DNA from: Xanthomonas vasicola
GTDB taxonomy: Bacteria; Pseudomonadota; Gammaproteobacteria; Xanthomonadales; Xanthomonadaceae
DNA: 59,780 bases
NCBI RefSeq assembly: GCF_000772705.2
Contig: NZ_JSBW02000029.1
Location: 1 to 59,780, forward strand
Reading direction: 5' to 3'
A model generated the notes under the pieces. The model did not search any database and was not told the DNA's origin. It saw only the letters and a program-made list of their open reading frames with translations. Of the stretch, positions 9,501 through 17,827 are shown one piece after another. The stretch's first letter is position 1, and each line of letters starts with the position of its first letter. A program made the position numbers and the translations under genes.

Positions 9501-9933
9501 TGAACACGACGATGGCCTGGGCCCGCATCCCATCGATGCGCAGCCGCTGTCGCAGCCGCAGGCGCAGACCGCGTTGGCCGAGCTGCTGCAGCTGTATCGC
9601 CATGGCTTGCAGGCGCCGCTGGCGTTCGCGCCCTACAGCAGTTGGAAATACCACCAGGCTGCGCGCGGCGACGACTTGGACAAGGCCATCAAGGACGCGG
9701 CCGGGCAGTGGCATTCCAGCTTCGGCTGGAGCGAATCGCACAGCCCGGAACTGCGCCTGGTCAACCGCGGCCGCGACCCGTTTGCCGATGCGCAACGCTT
9801 CGCCGATTTCGCCACCACCAGCCATCGCGTCTACGCACTGCTCGAACAGGGCACCACCGGCGCACGGCTGGATGCCGAGCGCTTGATCGACAGCTGGCGG
9901 CATTGGCACGGCGCGCAGGAAGAGGCCGAATGA
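6526..9933 (+). CDS. recC: RecC subunit of exonuclease V (RecBCD)
   Basis: 1135 residues from ATG 6526 (MTPAPDFRLYPSNALDTLAALLAQ), close to E. coli RecC (about 1120). Family motifs include VLIPQVAMRRWLQ near the N-terminus, PREIAVLSPNIDPYVPYLDAVFG and VPMRLLPFRVICLLGMNDGDFPRR. RecC is a catalytically dead helicase-like subunit that splits the duplex and recognises Chi. An in-frame extension to 6418 is possible, but the chosen start gives the conserved N-terminus. The stop overlaps the recB start (ATGA), so recC and recB are translationally coupled. Confidence 0.95.
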   Translation: MTPAPDFRLYPSNALDTLAALLAQELRRPVPGQPLLQPEVVLIPQVAMRRWLQSTLAAEHGVAANLEFLTPGEFVARALERNLGAADDDLDMATTQWRLYAALQTDLGSDAALAPLAGYLADGDALKPWALAGELGSVFEKYQAWRRDWLLRWEGGADPDDPQARLWRGIASGRQYRARRIGQYLDRYARADGPVPQGLPQRLFAFAILNISPDVLRVLATQARVGTLHFYLPTPTQGYWGDLQTLWQRRREDGAVQLFAEQVQENPLLQAWGAAGRDFMALVGDYEVVHPLAEIAAYADPIDSGRRTLADGGLGDSLLRRMQSDLFHRRAPLVPALLPAVNLHDPSLQVHACHTRLRELQVLHDQLRALLDDTRFDPPLQPREIAVLSPNIDPYVPYLDAVFGSHGNDDALPYALADASPLASEPLAEVFLTLLGLPIARFGLHEILDLLASAPIAEAAGLDEAGLERLRSWLHAAGARWGLDAAHRRQHQAPGDDAYTWRFALDRLLLGHASGADVDIDGVAPWPQLEGSALAALDTLLRLLRVLERHQALLAEAMTAVEWRERLLGLLEALIPTTPTAPRAQRALDRLRTLIDQFARDAVRAEYAGKVPAEVVRAHFAAVLGESDTRAPLLTGGISFGRMVPMRLLPFRVICLLGMNDGDFPRRDPAAGLNRLTAELGTDRRRHGDRSTREDDRFLFLQLFASAQEVFYLSYLGADARDGSVREPSVLVSELLASAAQYHVANNALDTLVVRHPLQPFAAAAFGALGDKSGDGADPRRFSYRRQWRPAVDSLVGQRQPLAPWVAGALPADDVAVPASVSIGELRRLFADPAGQFLRHRLGMRLPDPAGEDSDLEPLLAPTRGLDQYGLQQQVFEAALAGDTERLYERLRARALLPSGPLGRRQLDERVAQLRPYADAFRQWRGESPAESRRLQVQIGDIELHGRVPGWYASGVGRVQVGALSGRSAIRHGLEWLLLRAAGEHAPYVRFFEHDDGLGPHPIDAQPLSQPQAQTALAELLQLYRHGLQAPLAFAPYSSWKYHQAARGDDLDKAIKDAAGQWHSSFGWSESHSPELRLVNRGRDPFADAQRFADFATTSHRVYALLEQGTTGARLDAERLIDSWRHWHGAQEEAE

Positions 9934-12900
9934 GCATCAGCCCCGTCACCGACCCCTACCTGCAGTTGCCGCTGCACGGCGTGCGCCTGATCGAAGCCAG
10001 CGCCGGCACCGGCAAGACCTTTACGCTAGCCACGTTGTTCACCCGGCTGGTGGTCGAACGCGGCTTGCGCATCGGCCAGATTCTCGCAGTGACGTTTACC
10101 GAAGCGGCCACGCAGGAACTGCGCCGCCGTATCCGCGAACGCCTGGTGCTCGCCGCAAGCCTGGTGCCGGATGCACCTGTAGGAGCGGCCTTGGCCGCGA
10201 CCGAGTGGTCCGCAACCCAGCCGCCCGACGCCCCATCAGCTTCTGTAGGAGCGGCCCCGGCCGCGGCTGAACTCGCCGACGACCCGTCGCGGCCAAGGCC
10301 GCTCCTACACGAAGCGCCCGACGCACTGCTTACGCGCGCCATCCTCGCCACGCATCTGGCCGGCGGCAACGAAACGCCCGCCGCCTTGCGCCGCCGCCTG
10401 CAGCAGGCGGTGGAAGAAATCGACCTGGCCGCGGTGTTCACCATCCATGGTTTCTGCGCGCGCGTGCTGCGCGAACACGCGTTGGAAAGCGGCCAGGCCT
10501 TTGCCGCGCCGGAACTGCTGGCCAACGACCGCGAATTGCTCGGCGAAGTGGCGGCCGATCTGTGGCGGCAACGCGCCGCCGATGCTGCAATGGCCGAAGA
10601 CCTCATCGCGCTGTGGTCGGGCGGCCCCGAGGCATTGGCCAGCGATCTGCGCGCGCTGGTGCGGCATCCGCAGTTGCTACCAAGGCCTTCAACGCCAGCA
10701 CCCGACCCAACACCAATCCGCCAAGCTACCGCGCAAGCCTTGGTCGCTACCCTGCGCGCGCACGGCGACACGGCTTACGACGCCATCGCCTCCGCATTCG
10801 ACAACAAGGTTTTCGATGGTCGCCGTGCGCGCCGTGCAAGTTTTGACAAGGCTTTTGAAGAGTTGTGGAACGGTAGTGCCGATGCTCACTGGATACTGGA
10901 CGAGAAGGCACATCTAGACAAATTGCTGCCTACACGCATGCGCGAATTTTGCAGGGATGGGGCGCACGATCGCGTACCGTGCTCACCCTTGTTCGATGCG
11001 TTACAAGCGTGGCGACAAGCTGACATACACGTACAACAATGGCAGCAAAACCGCCGTATCGCATTGCTGCACGCGCTACGCGACGACGCCATCGCACGGC
11101 TCGCGCTGCTCAAACGGCAACGCCGCGTGCAGACCTACGACGACCTGGTCGATGGTGTCGCGCACGCATTGCAAGGCGCGCAGGCTGACGCGTTGGTTGC
11201 ACGCCTGCGCATGCAATACGCCATCGCGCTGGTGGACGAATTCCAGGATACCGACGACCGCCAGTGGTCGATTTTTTCCAACGTGTTTGGCGAAGGTCCG
11301 CTGGCACACGCCGCAGGACTGGAGCCGGCGCTGTTTCTGATCGGCGACCCCAAGCAGGCCATCTACGGCTTCCGTGGCGGCGATGTGCGCACCTATCTGG
11401 CCGCCGCAGTCACCGCCGAACTGGCGCCACCGTTGAGCCACAACTTCCGCTCGCGCCCTGGCGTGCTGGCCGCCATTGACGCGCTGTATGCGCAGGCCGG
11501 CTACAGCGATGCCTTCCTCACCGACGGCATCGCCTTTCACCCAGTGCAGGCCGGCACCAAACGCGTTGATGAAGACCTGCAACGCGATGGCGTCACTGCT
11601 CCGGCGTTGACGCTGTGGCGCGCACCGGAACCGCCGCCGCCACCTGCCGCGGCAGCGGCAAAGACCAAGCAAGCAGGCAAGCCCAAACCCTGGAGCGCCG
11701 GCCGCGCGCGCGAGCTGGCCACCGCCGCCTGCGTTGCGGCGATCCGCGGTTGGCTGGCCGGTGGCCGCGACGGCACTGCCACCATCAACGCGCGCCCGGT
11801 GCAGGCCGGCGATATCGCCGTGCTGGTGCGCAGCCACAGCGAGGCCACGCGCATCCAGCAGGCACTCGGCGCGGTGGGCATTCCGGCCGTCGCAGCCGGC
11901 AAGCAAAGCCTGTTCGCCACCGACGAAGCGCTGGAATTGCTCGCCTTGCTGCAAGCCTTGCTCGACCCGGGCGACGACAGCCGCCTGCGCGCCGCCTTGG
12001 CCACGGTGTTGATCGGCGAAGACGCCATCGCCATCGCCGCACTTGAACGCGACGGCGAGCATCACCGCCGCTGGCAGCAAAAGGCGTTGGACTGGCGCGA
12101 ACGCTGGCAGCGCGGCGGCCCGCTCGCCTTGATCGGCGATCTGGGCGCCACGCACGGGCAACGTCTGCTTGCCTTGATCGATGGCGAACGCCGCCTCACC
12201 AACTATTTGCAACTGGCCGAACAGCTGCAGGAAGCCGACGCCCGCGCGCTCGGCCCGCATGGTTTGGTCGACTGGCTGTCGCGGCGTATTGCCAATGCCG
12301 ACAAAGAAGACGAAGCCCAGCAACTACGACTTGAATCGGACGCGCGTCGCGTGCAGATCGTCACCCTGCACAAGAGCAAGGGCCTGGAATATCCGCTGGT
12401 ATTTCTGCCGTATATCGGCATTGGCCGCGGCGACAAGGGTGCCGGCCGCCATTGCGTGGTGCATGCGCCGGAGATCGGCCGTCAGCTGCATTGGAAGACA
12501 GAACGGGACGACCCGAGCTGGAGCGCCGCCGAAGCCGCCTGGAAGCAGGAACAACGTGCCGAAGACGCACGCCTGCTCTACGTTGGCCTCACCCGCGCCG
12601 AGCACGCGTTGTGGATCGCCAGCGGCCCGTTCCATCAGCACGAACGCACCGCACTGGCCGGCATGCTGAGTGCGCTCGATGCACTGCAGGGCGCCGCGGG
12701 CGAGGGCGCTGTGGTGATCGACACGTCCACGCCGCCCGCCAACCTGCCGCGGCTGCCACCACCCATCGAAGTCCAGGTGCCGCCCGCGCGCAATCCGCAG
12801 CGACATATCGCCCCCGAGTGGTGGGTCTATAGCTTCACCCAGCTGGCCAATGCCGACGCCGGTGCGGCCACCGACCCGATGGCCAGCGCCACCGTCGTCG

Positions 12901-13994
12901 GCAGCGGCGGCAGCGACGAACCGTCCGGCAGCGAGGCGGTCGCCGTGGCCGTGGCCACCGAAGCCGAGCCGTTCGATCCGCGCTTCGCCGGCAACCGCTT
13001 CGGGGTGGTGATGCACGACGTGTTCGAGCGTTGCGACTTCGCCGCCTGGCATGCCTGGCGGCCGGGCCAAGCCGCACCCGACGGCCAGGCCGCACCCATC
13101 CTCGAGGCCCTGCAACGTGGCGGCTACGCCCAGGACGAACTCGACGACGGCCTGCGCATGCTCACCGCACTGATCGGCCACACCCTCACCGTGGCATTGC
13201 CCGAAGGCATCCGCCTGGCCGATGTGCCGGAACCGCAGCGCCGCAACGAAATGGAATTCCACTTCGCCATGCGGCCCACCCGCGTCGATGCGTTGCTCGC
13301 CTTGCTGCATCGCTTCGGCCTGGTCGGCGACCGCCAGGCCTTCGGCGCGCGCCAGCGGCTGGAGGGGCTGATGACCGGCCTGATCGACCTCACCTACACC
13401 GTCGGCGGCCGTTGGTACGTGCTCGACTACAAATCCAACCGCCTGCCCAGCTACGACGCCGACGCCCTGGCCCGCGCCATGGCGCACAGCGAGTACGAGC
13501 TGCAGGCGCTGATCTACACCGTGGCCCTGCACCGCTGGCTGCGCTTCCGCCTGGGCGCGGCCTACGACTACGCCCGCGACTTCGGCGGCGTGCGTTATCT
13601 GTTCTGTCGCGGCGTGGATGCGGGGCGTAGTACGGTGGTGGCTGCCGCGTCTGAATTCGTTGTCGAAACCGTTGGCACGTCCATGGCGGACCAGCGCACG
13701 CCCGAACCCGCCCGCGACGCCACGCTGGACAGACCCGACGCAGCTCGGAACCCTGGCGCCACGACAGCTGGCGCCCCATCAGCGCCCTTGGGCGATCCGG
13801 CACCCGGCATCCACGCCTGGCGCTTCGAACCCGCGCTGGTGCAAGCACTGGACGCCTTGTTCGCTGGCAAGCCTTCCGATGCGCTGTCCAACCAAGTGCT
13901 AGATCAACTTTCCGCCAACGGAGTCGAGCCCCTCTCCCCCCGGGAGAGGGATTGGGGTGAGGGTACGTCCGCACCAGGAACGCCCACCCCATGA
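9930..13994 (+). CDS. recB: RecB helicase-nuclease subunit with repeat-encoded inserts
   Basis: 1354 residues, about 170 more than E. coli RecB. Walker A ASAGTGKT lies near residues 23-30, then the helicase motifs (VDEFQDTDDRQW, FLIGDPKQAIYGFRGGDV, IVTLHKSKGLEYPLVFLP, LLYVGLTRAEHALW) and the C-terminal nuclease with GLIDLTY and LDYKSNRL (Asp1166, Lys1168). Residues about 83-127 are encoded by three copies of a dispersed palindromic repeat, and the last codons by another repeat family (GVEPLSPRERDWGEG); these look like tolerated surface inserts. RecB is the 3'-5' helicase and only nuclease of RecBCD, which repairs double-strand breaks and degrades phage DNA. Confidence 0.95.
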   Translation: MSISPVTDPYLQLPLHGVRLIEASAGTGKTFTLATLFTRLVVERGLRIGQILAVTFTEAATQELRRRIRERLVLAASLVPDAPVGAALAATEWSATQPPDAPSASVGAAPAAAELADDPSRPRPLLHEAPDALLTRAILATHLAGGNETPAALRRRLQQAVEEIDLAAVFTIHGFCARVLREHALESGQAFAAPELLANDRELLGEVAADLWRQRAADAAMAEDLIALWSGGPEALASDLRALVRHPQLLPRPSTPAPDPTPIRQATAQALVATLRAHGDTAYDAIASAFDNKVFDGRRARRASFDKAFEELWNGSADAHWILDEKAHLDKLLPTRMREFCRDGAHDRVPCSPLFDALQAWRQADIHVQQWQQNRRIALLHALRDDAIARLALLKRQRRVQTYDDLVDGVAHALQGAQADALVARLRMQYAIALVDEFQDTDDRQWSIFSNVFGEGPLAHAAGLEPALFLIGDPKQAIYGFRGGDVRTYLAAAVTAELAPPLSHNFRSRPGVLAAIDALYAQAGYSDAFLTDGIAFHPVQAGTKRVDEDLQRDGVTAPALTLWRAPEPPPPPAAAAAKTKQAGKPKPWSAGRARELATAACVAAIRGWLAGGRDGTATINARPVQAGDIAVLVRSHSEATRIQQALGAVGIPAVAAGKQSLFATDEALELLALLQALLDPGDDSRLRAALATVLIGEDAIAIAALERDGEHHRRWQQKALDWRERWQRGGPLALIGDLGATHGQRLLALIDGERRLTNYLQLAEQLQEADARALGPHGLVDWLSRRIANADKEDEAQQLRLESDARRVQIVTLHKSKGLEYPLVFLPYIGIGRGDKGAGRHCVVHAPEIGRQLHWKTERDDPSWSAAEAAWKQEQRAEDARLLYVGLTRAEHALWIASGPFHQHERTALAGMLSALDALQGAAGEGAVVIDTSTPPANLPRLPPPIEVQVPPARNPQRHIAPEWWVYSFTQLANADAGAATDPMASATVVGSGGSDEPSGSEAVAVAVATEAEPFDPRFAGNRFGVVMHDVFERCDFAAWHAWRPGQAAPDGQAAPILEALQRGGYAQDELDDGLRMLTALIGHTLTVALPEGIRLADVPEPQRRNEMEFHFAMRPTRVDALLALLHRFGLVGDRQAFGARQRLEGLMTGLIDLTYTVGGRWYVLDYKSNRLPSYDADALARAMAHSEYELQALIYTVALHRWLRFRLGAAYDYARDFGGVRYLFCRGVDAGRSTVVAAASEFVVETVGTSMADQRTPEPARDATLDRPDAARNPGATTAGAPSAPLGDPAPGIHAWRFEPALVQALDALFAGKPSDALSNQVLDQLSANGVEPLSPRERDWGEGTSAPGTPTP
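10178..10309. repeat. Cluster of three dispersed palindromic repeats inside recB
   Basis: Copies at 10178-10201 and 10244-10267 (plus) and 10286-10309 (inverted) share the core TGTAGGAGCGGCC..GGCCGCG. Each core is itself palindromic, and the third copy can pair with either of the first two. All three are translated in frame within RecB (VGAALAA, VGAAPAA, RPRPLL). Elements of this type are normally intergenic. Confidence 0.85.
13927..13966. repeat. Dispersed CCCTCTCCC...GGGAGAGGG repeat at the recB 3' end
   Basis: A palindromic stem (CCCTCTCCCC / CGGGAGAGGG) followed by ATTGGGGTGAGGGTA. The same element, complete or degenerate, occurs at 14677, 36594, 36687, 45070, 50275 and 53828. Here it encodes part of the RecB C-terminus. 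Confidence 0.85.
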
Positions 13995-14190
13995 ACCACT
14001 GCACCACGCCACTCGCATGGCTGACCAGCACCCCATCCAAGCCTCTCAGGGATCACGCCGACAAGGCACCGCCTGCCTGCCACTGGCGCCAACGCGACGG
14101 AGCGCTCGCACCGCAAGCCAGGCCAAGTGCGCGGAGCACGACGTGGCGTGAGCGCGCGTTCGCCAAGGGAACGCCCACCCCATGAACCAC
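13977..14190. repeat. 23-bp perfect direct repeats flanking a 168-bp insert at the recB-recD junction
   Basis: The same 23 bases, including the ATGAACCAC start region, occur at 13977-13999 and 14168-14190. The first copy contains the recB stop overlapping an ATG; the second contains the recD start. Between them are 168 bases that stay open in one frame. Insertion with duplication, or a duplication followed by divergence, would both give this. Confidence 0.85.
13991..14185 (+). CDS. 64-codon frame bridging recB and recD (uncertain gene)
   Basis: It starts at an ATG overlapping the recB stop (ATGA) and ends in TGA overlapping the recD ATG (ATGA). Its first residues (MNH) and last residues (GTPTP) repeat those of RecD and RecB respectively, because of the flanking 23-bp repeats. 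The product (Arg/Ala/Pro-rich, no domain) looks non-functional. Its likely effect is to keep ribosomes moving from recB to recD. It may be translated without its peptide mattering. Confidence 0.35.
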   Translation: MNHCTTPLAWLTSTPSKPLRDHADKAPPACHWRQRDGALAPQARPSARSTTWRERAFAKGTPTP

Positions 14191-16422
14191 CCAAACCTCC
14201 TCGCCGCCCTCAACCAGAGCGGCGCCCTGCGCACGTTGGATCTGGCCTTCGCACACAGCCTGCAACGCCTGGCCCCGGACACCGATCCACAGGTGCTGGC
14301 CGCCGCCGCACTCGCCTCCTTGGCGGTCACCAGCGGCCACGCAGGACTCGACCCCGCCCGCGCGGCCATGTTGCTGGACGCGCGCGATGGCCCATCGCCC
14401 ACCTTCCCGGACCCCGCCGACTGGCAACGCACCCTGGCCGCTTCGCGCTGGGTCGACCAACCGCAGCCCGAAGCCCCGGCCGCTGCCGATTGCCCGCTCG
14501 TCCTCGAACGTGGCCTGCTCTACCTGCGCCGCTACCGCGAGTACGAATGCCGCCTGGCCCTGGGCCTGCAGCGCATCGCCGCGCAAACACCGCCAGCCTT
14601 CGACGCCGCCACCCTGGCGCCGCTATTCGCGCAACTATTCCCCAACGCGACCCCCACCCCTCGCGTCGTGGACCGAACCCCTCTCCCCCCGGGAGAGGGT
14701 GCCCGGCGCAGGGCGGGTGAGGGTACGGGCCTGCCCGAGCCATCCCTCCAGCAAGAGGGCACACATCCACCCGAACCATCCAGCCAAGGGTCGAACCAAG
14801 CCCCACCCCACACCCAAGACCGCCAAGCCCAGGCCGCAGCCCTCGCGCTGCGCCGCGCATTACTGCTGGTCACCGGCGGCCCCGGCACCGGCAAGACCAC
14901 CACCATCGCCCGCCTGCTGTTGCTGCGCATCGCCCAGGCACATGCATCCAACACGCCGGCTCCACGCATCGCCCTGGCCGCGCCCACCGGACGCGCCGCC
15001 GAGCGCATGGCCGAAAGCCTGCGCGCCGCCGTCGCGCGCGCCATCGCCGTCGGTATCGACACCACCCTGGCCGACGCACTGCCCATCGGCGCCAGCACCC
15101 TGCACCGTTTGCTCGGCGTCATTCCGGACTCTCCGCACTTCCGCCATAACGCCGACAACCCGCTGCCGTTCGACCTGATCGTCGTCGACGAAGCCTCCAT
15201 GGTCGACCTGCCGCTGATGTGCAAACTGGTCGAAGCCGTCGCCGATGGCACCCAGCTGATCCTGCTCGGCGATGCCGACCAACTGCCTTCGGTGGAAGCC
15301 GGCGACGTGCTCGCCGCCATCCTGCAGGCCGCCGGCCCCGGCGACGCGTTGCAGCCCGACGACGCCCAGGCGCTGCAGCCGCTGTTCGGCAGCGCACCCG
15401 GTGGCACTCCATCCGCGGTTATCTCCACCACCCACACCGGCGGCCTGGCTGGTCACCGCGTGCACCTGCTGCGCGGCTATCGCCAGGCGGACGACTTTGC
15501 GCTTGCTCCATTGGCCGACGCCATCCGCGCCGGCGATGCCGACACCGTCCTGGCCTTGCTGCGCAGCGGCCAACTGGCCGGCGTGCACTTTCACGAAGAC
15601 GGCGAAGACCCGTTGGCCCTCGGCCGCGACGCGCTGCTCGCCCACTGGCGCGCGCTGGCCGCTGCCCAAGACCCGGCCGTCGCGCTGCGCGATGCAAGCC
15701 GCCTGCGCCTGCTCACCGCGGTTCGCGCCGGCCCGCAAGGCGCACGCGGCCTCAACGCCCGCATCGAACAACTGCTGGCCGAAACAGGCTCCGGCGCCCG
15801 TCGCCTCGGCGGCGCCTCGCCCTGGTTCCAGGGCCGCCTGCTGCTGATCACCGAAAACAGCTACCGCCACGGCCTGTTCAACGGCGACGTCGGCATCTGT
15901 TTGCGCAGCGACCCGGGCGCCTCGGCAGCGCCCGGCGAACGTGCGCACACCCACGGCCGCAGCGGCGCGACTGCTGGTGCAGCACGCAGCGAAGCCGATC
16001 CCCACGCTGGCCAAGCCGGGCAGGGCGCCTTGGTCGCCTGGTTCGAAGGCGACGGCGACGGCCAGGTGCGCGGCTTCCACCCCGCCGCACTGCCCGCGCA
16101 CGAAAGCGCCTTCGCCATGACCGTGCACAAGGCGCAAGGCAGCGAATTCGACGACGTCTGGCTGCAACTGCCCACCCGCGACGCCCGCGTCCTCAGCCGC
16201 GAACTGCTCTACACCGGCATTACCCGCGCCCGCCGCGCCCTGCATTTGGCCGGCAACGAAGCAGTCATCCGCAGCGCACTGGCACGCCATGCCGCGCGTA
16301 TCTCGGGCTTGGCGTGGCGGTTGGGTGGTAGCAGTGATACACCCCAAGCAAGTGCAATATCGACCAAAGCGCCGCTACCCGAGCCGCCAGCCGGCGTGCC
16401 GGTGCAGGGCGCATTGTTCTGA
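14182..16422 (+). CDS. recD: RecD helicase subunit with repeat-derived insert
   Basis: 746 residues, longer than E. coli RecD (about 610). The N-terminal RecB-binding domain is followed by Walker A GGPGTGKTTT (about residues 231-240), Walker B VVDEASMVDLPLM, GDADQLPSVEAGDVL and the SF1B C-terminal motif FAMTVHKAQGSEFDDV, then LLYTGITRARRAL. Residues about 166-183 (TPLPPGEGARRRAGEGTG) are encoded by the same dispersed repeat found at the recB end, followed by a Pro/Ser/Gln-rich linker. RecD is the 5'-3' motor of RecBCD. Confidence 0.94.
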   Translation: MNHPNLLAALNQSGALRTLDLAFAHSLQRLAPDTDPQVLAAAALASLAVTSGHAGLDPARAAMLLDARDGPSPTFPDPADWQRTLAASRWVDQPQPEAPAAADCPLVLERGLLYLRRYREYECRLALGLQRIAAQTPPAFDAATLAPLFAQLFPNATPTPRVVDRTPLPPGEGARRRAGEGTGLPEPSLQQEGTHPPEPSSQGSNQAPPHTQDRQAQAAALALRRALLLVTGGPGTGKTTTIARLLLLRIAQAHASNTPAPRIALAAPTGRAAERMAESLRAAVARAIAVGIDTTLADALPIGASTLHRLLGVIPDSPHFRHNADNPLPFDLIVVDEASMVDLPLMCKLVEAVADGTQLILLGDADQLPSVEAGDVLAAILQAAGPGDALQPDDAQALQPLFGSAPGGTPSAVISTTHTGGLAGHRVHLLRGYRQADDFALAPLADAIRAGDADTVLALLRSGQLAGVHFHEDGEDPLALGRDALLAHWRALAAAQDPAVALRDASRLRLLTAVRAGPQGARGLNARIEQLLAETGSGARRLGGASPWFQGRLLLITENSYRHGLFNGDVGICLRSDPGASAAPGERAHTHGRSGATAGAARSEADPHAGQAGQGALVAWFEGDGDGQVRGFHPAALPAHESAFAMTVHKAQGSEFDDVWLQLPTRDARVLSRELLYTGITRARRALHLAGNEAVIRSALARHAARISGLAWRLGGSSDTPQASAISTKAPLPEPPAGVPVQGALF
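14677..14729. repeat. Dispersed CCCTCTCCC...GGGAGAGGG repeat inside recD
   Basis: A complete element: palindromic stem, GTGCCCGGCGCAGGGCGG spacer and GTGAGGGTA end. It is read through in frame as part of RecD, in a different reading frame from the copy in recB. Confidence 0.85.
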
Positions 16423-16479
16423 CCGACGCCTGCCCACATCGGTGCTCGGCGGCGCAGTACAAAAACAGATCAAAGATCT

Positions 16480-16513
16480 ATAACGGGTTGCGTTATCTAA
16501 CGCGTCCCGTTAT
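16480..16513. promoter_or_regulatory. Nested palindromic operator of the higBA locus
   Basis: Outer arms ATAACGGG (16480-16487) and CCCGTTAT (16506-16513) and inner arms GCGTTA (16490-16495) and TAACGC (16498-16503) share one centre at 16496.5, giving a near-perfect 34-base dyad. It ends 10 bases before the higB ATG, the expected place for HigA autorepression. Confidence 0.75.
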
Positions 16514-16523
16514 GGCTTGTCCC

Positions 16524-16803
16524 ATGATCAGGAGCGTTATCGACAAAGAAGCCGAAAAGAACTGGCTGGGTGAGCGTTCCCGGCGATTGCCGGCAGACAT
16601 CCAGACGGTCGCGCGTCGCAAGTTGCGCATGCTCAACGCCGCCGCACCTGGATGATTTACGCATTCCGCCTGCCAACCGGCCAGAAGCATTGAAGGGCGA
16701 GCGGCGCGGCCAGTACAGCATCCGGATCAACGACCAATGGCGCATCTGCTTCCGATGGATGGAGGGCGATGTGGCTGAGGTCGAAATCGTCGATTACCCC
16801 TGA
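16524..16803 (+). pseudogene. higB: higB-type toxin gene, frameshifted
   Basis: From ATG 16524 the frame reads [19 protein letters not shown] through [11 protein letters not shown] and stops after 43 codons. The other half of the RelE-fold HigB toxin ([41 protein letters not shown]) continues in another frame to 16803. The break is near 16645, consistent with loss of two bases or gain of one. HigB toxins cleave mRNA on the ribosome. If real, the frameshift inactivates the toxin while the antitoxin stays intact; a sequencing error is the alternative. Confidence 0.85.
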
Positions 16804-16820
16804 GCACAAGGCATCTGTCG

Positions 16821-17111
16821 ATGGCCGTCCTACCCAACATCCACCCTGGCGAAATTCTGTTTGAGGAGTTTCTCGAGCCTCTCGGTATCAGCCAGAACGC
16901 GCTGGCGCGGGCTACCGGCGTACCACCGCGCCGCATCAACGAAATCGTGCTGGGCAAGCGCGGCATCACCGCCGACACCGCCGTGCGCTTGGCCGCCGCG
17001 TTAGGAACGACTGAGCGCTTCTGGTTGGGCCTGCAGGCCGACTACGAACTGGAAGAGGCGCATCGCGCGCTGGGCGATTTGCCGGCGCGGATCAAGCGGC
17101 TGGCGGCATGA
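16821..17111 (+). CDS. higA: HigA-family antitoxin, HTH transcriptional repressor
   Basis: 96 residues with the HigA/VapA-type XRE helix-turn-helix: HPGEILFEEFLEPLGISQNALARATGVPPRRINEIVLGKRGITADTAVRL then FWLGLQADYELEEA. It neutralises HigB and represses the operon by binding the upstream dyad. It lies 17 bases after the broken higB and appears intact. Confidence 0.92.
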   Translation: MAVLPNIHPGEILFEEFLEPLGISQNALARATGVPPRRINEIVLGKRGITADTAVRLAAALGTTERFWLGLQADYELEEAHRALGDLPARIKRLAA

Positions 17112-17258
17112 TCCGGACGGCTTCCAGCACATGTTGCCGACCAAGCAATCAGAGCAGCGATCCGGTCTGATCTGAACGTTGCGCGATGTCGCTGCATCGC
17201 TTGCTCCGGTATCTAGCAACTGCTTACACGGACGCACTCACAGAGTAGAACCGCACCG

Positions 17259-17603
17259 ATGGACCGACGTCGCCGCAAACGAATGGAGCGCTACTGGGCG
17301 CGAGCAGAAGCCAAGGCGCGCGCTGCCGTCGATCGTTTAGATCCGCAGAATTGGTTCGATCTGTGGCATACGCACGTGGACTGGGACGGACGCGGCCATT
17401 GCTCATCCGAAGATCGGCGCATGGTGAACGCGGTGGCGGTACGCGTGTTGTGCTACCTGGAGGCGCGCTTGGCGCATCGAGGAACATCGGTGCAGCTGTG
17501 GGCAGACCTCAGCCCAGACACGGTCAACACCGGCATCTACGCGCACTCGGCCAATCCCAATGGCTCACCGTTTCCTGCCACATTCCCCAACCTGGACTGG
17601 TAG
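17259..17603 (+). CDS. Hypothetical cytoplasmic protein
   Basis: 114 residues with a basic N-terminus (MDRRRRKRMERYWARAEAKA), then WFDLWHTHVDWDGRG and a Trp/Asp/Asn-rich C-terminus ending FPNLDW. No signal peptide or membrane segment. I do not recognise the family; small acidic-aromatic proteins of this kind are sometimes immunity proteins, but no toxin is adjacent, so this is speculation. It lies between the higBA remnant and xopQ in accessory DNA. Confidence 0.6.
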   Translation: MDRRRRKRMERYWARAEAKARAAVDRLDPQNWFDLWHTHVDWDGRGHCSSEDRRMVNAVAVRVLCYLEARLAHRGTSVQLWADLSPDTVNTGIYAHSANPNGSPFPATFPNLDW

Positions 17604-17827
17604 CAGCCACTGCCTGCCGACATCGCTGCGGTGTTGCCTGCCGCGCATCGCGCAGGCGCTGTGTCATGCAACGGCAGTCCCCGCCATATTGTGCAGCGTC
17701 GGCCTGTGCCGAGCGAAGCACGCGATCACGACGACATCGGCGCAGCGTGTGCGCTGCGCGTCAACACCGACGTCGGGTTAGGTTGATGCAACGGTGTGCT
17801 CGTCCGGCCCAGCCGGTCGGGTGCCTC
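17604..17827. other. Intergenic stretch upstream of the xopQ promoter
   Basis: About 220 bases with no supported gene. Together with the 5' leader after the PIP box it makes a 470-base gap before xopQ. Confidence 0.5.
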
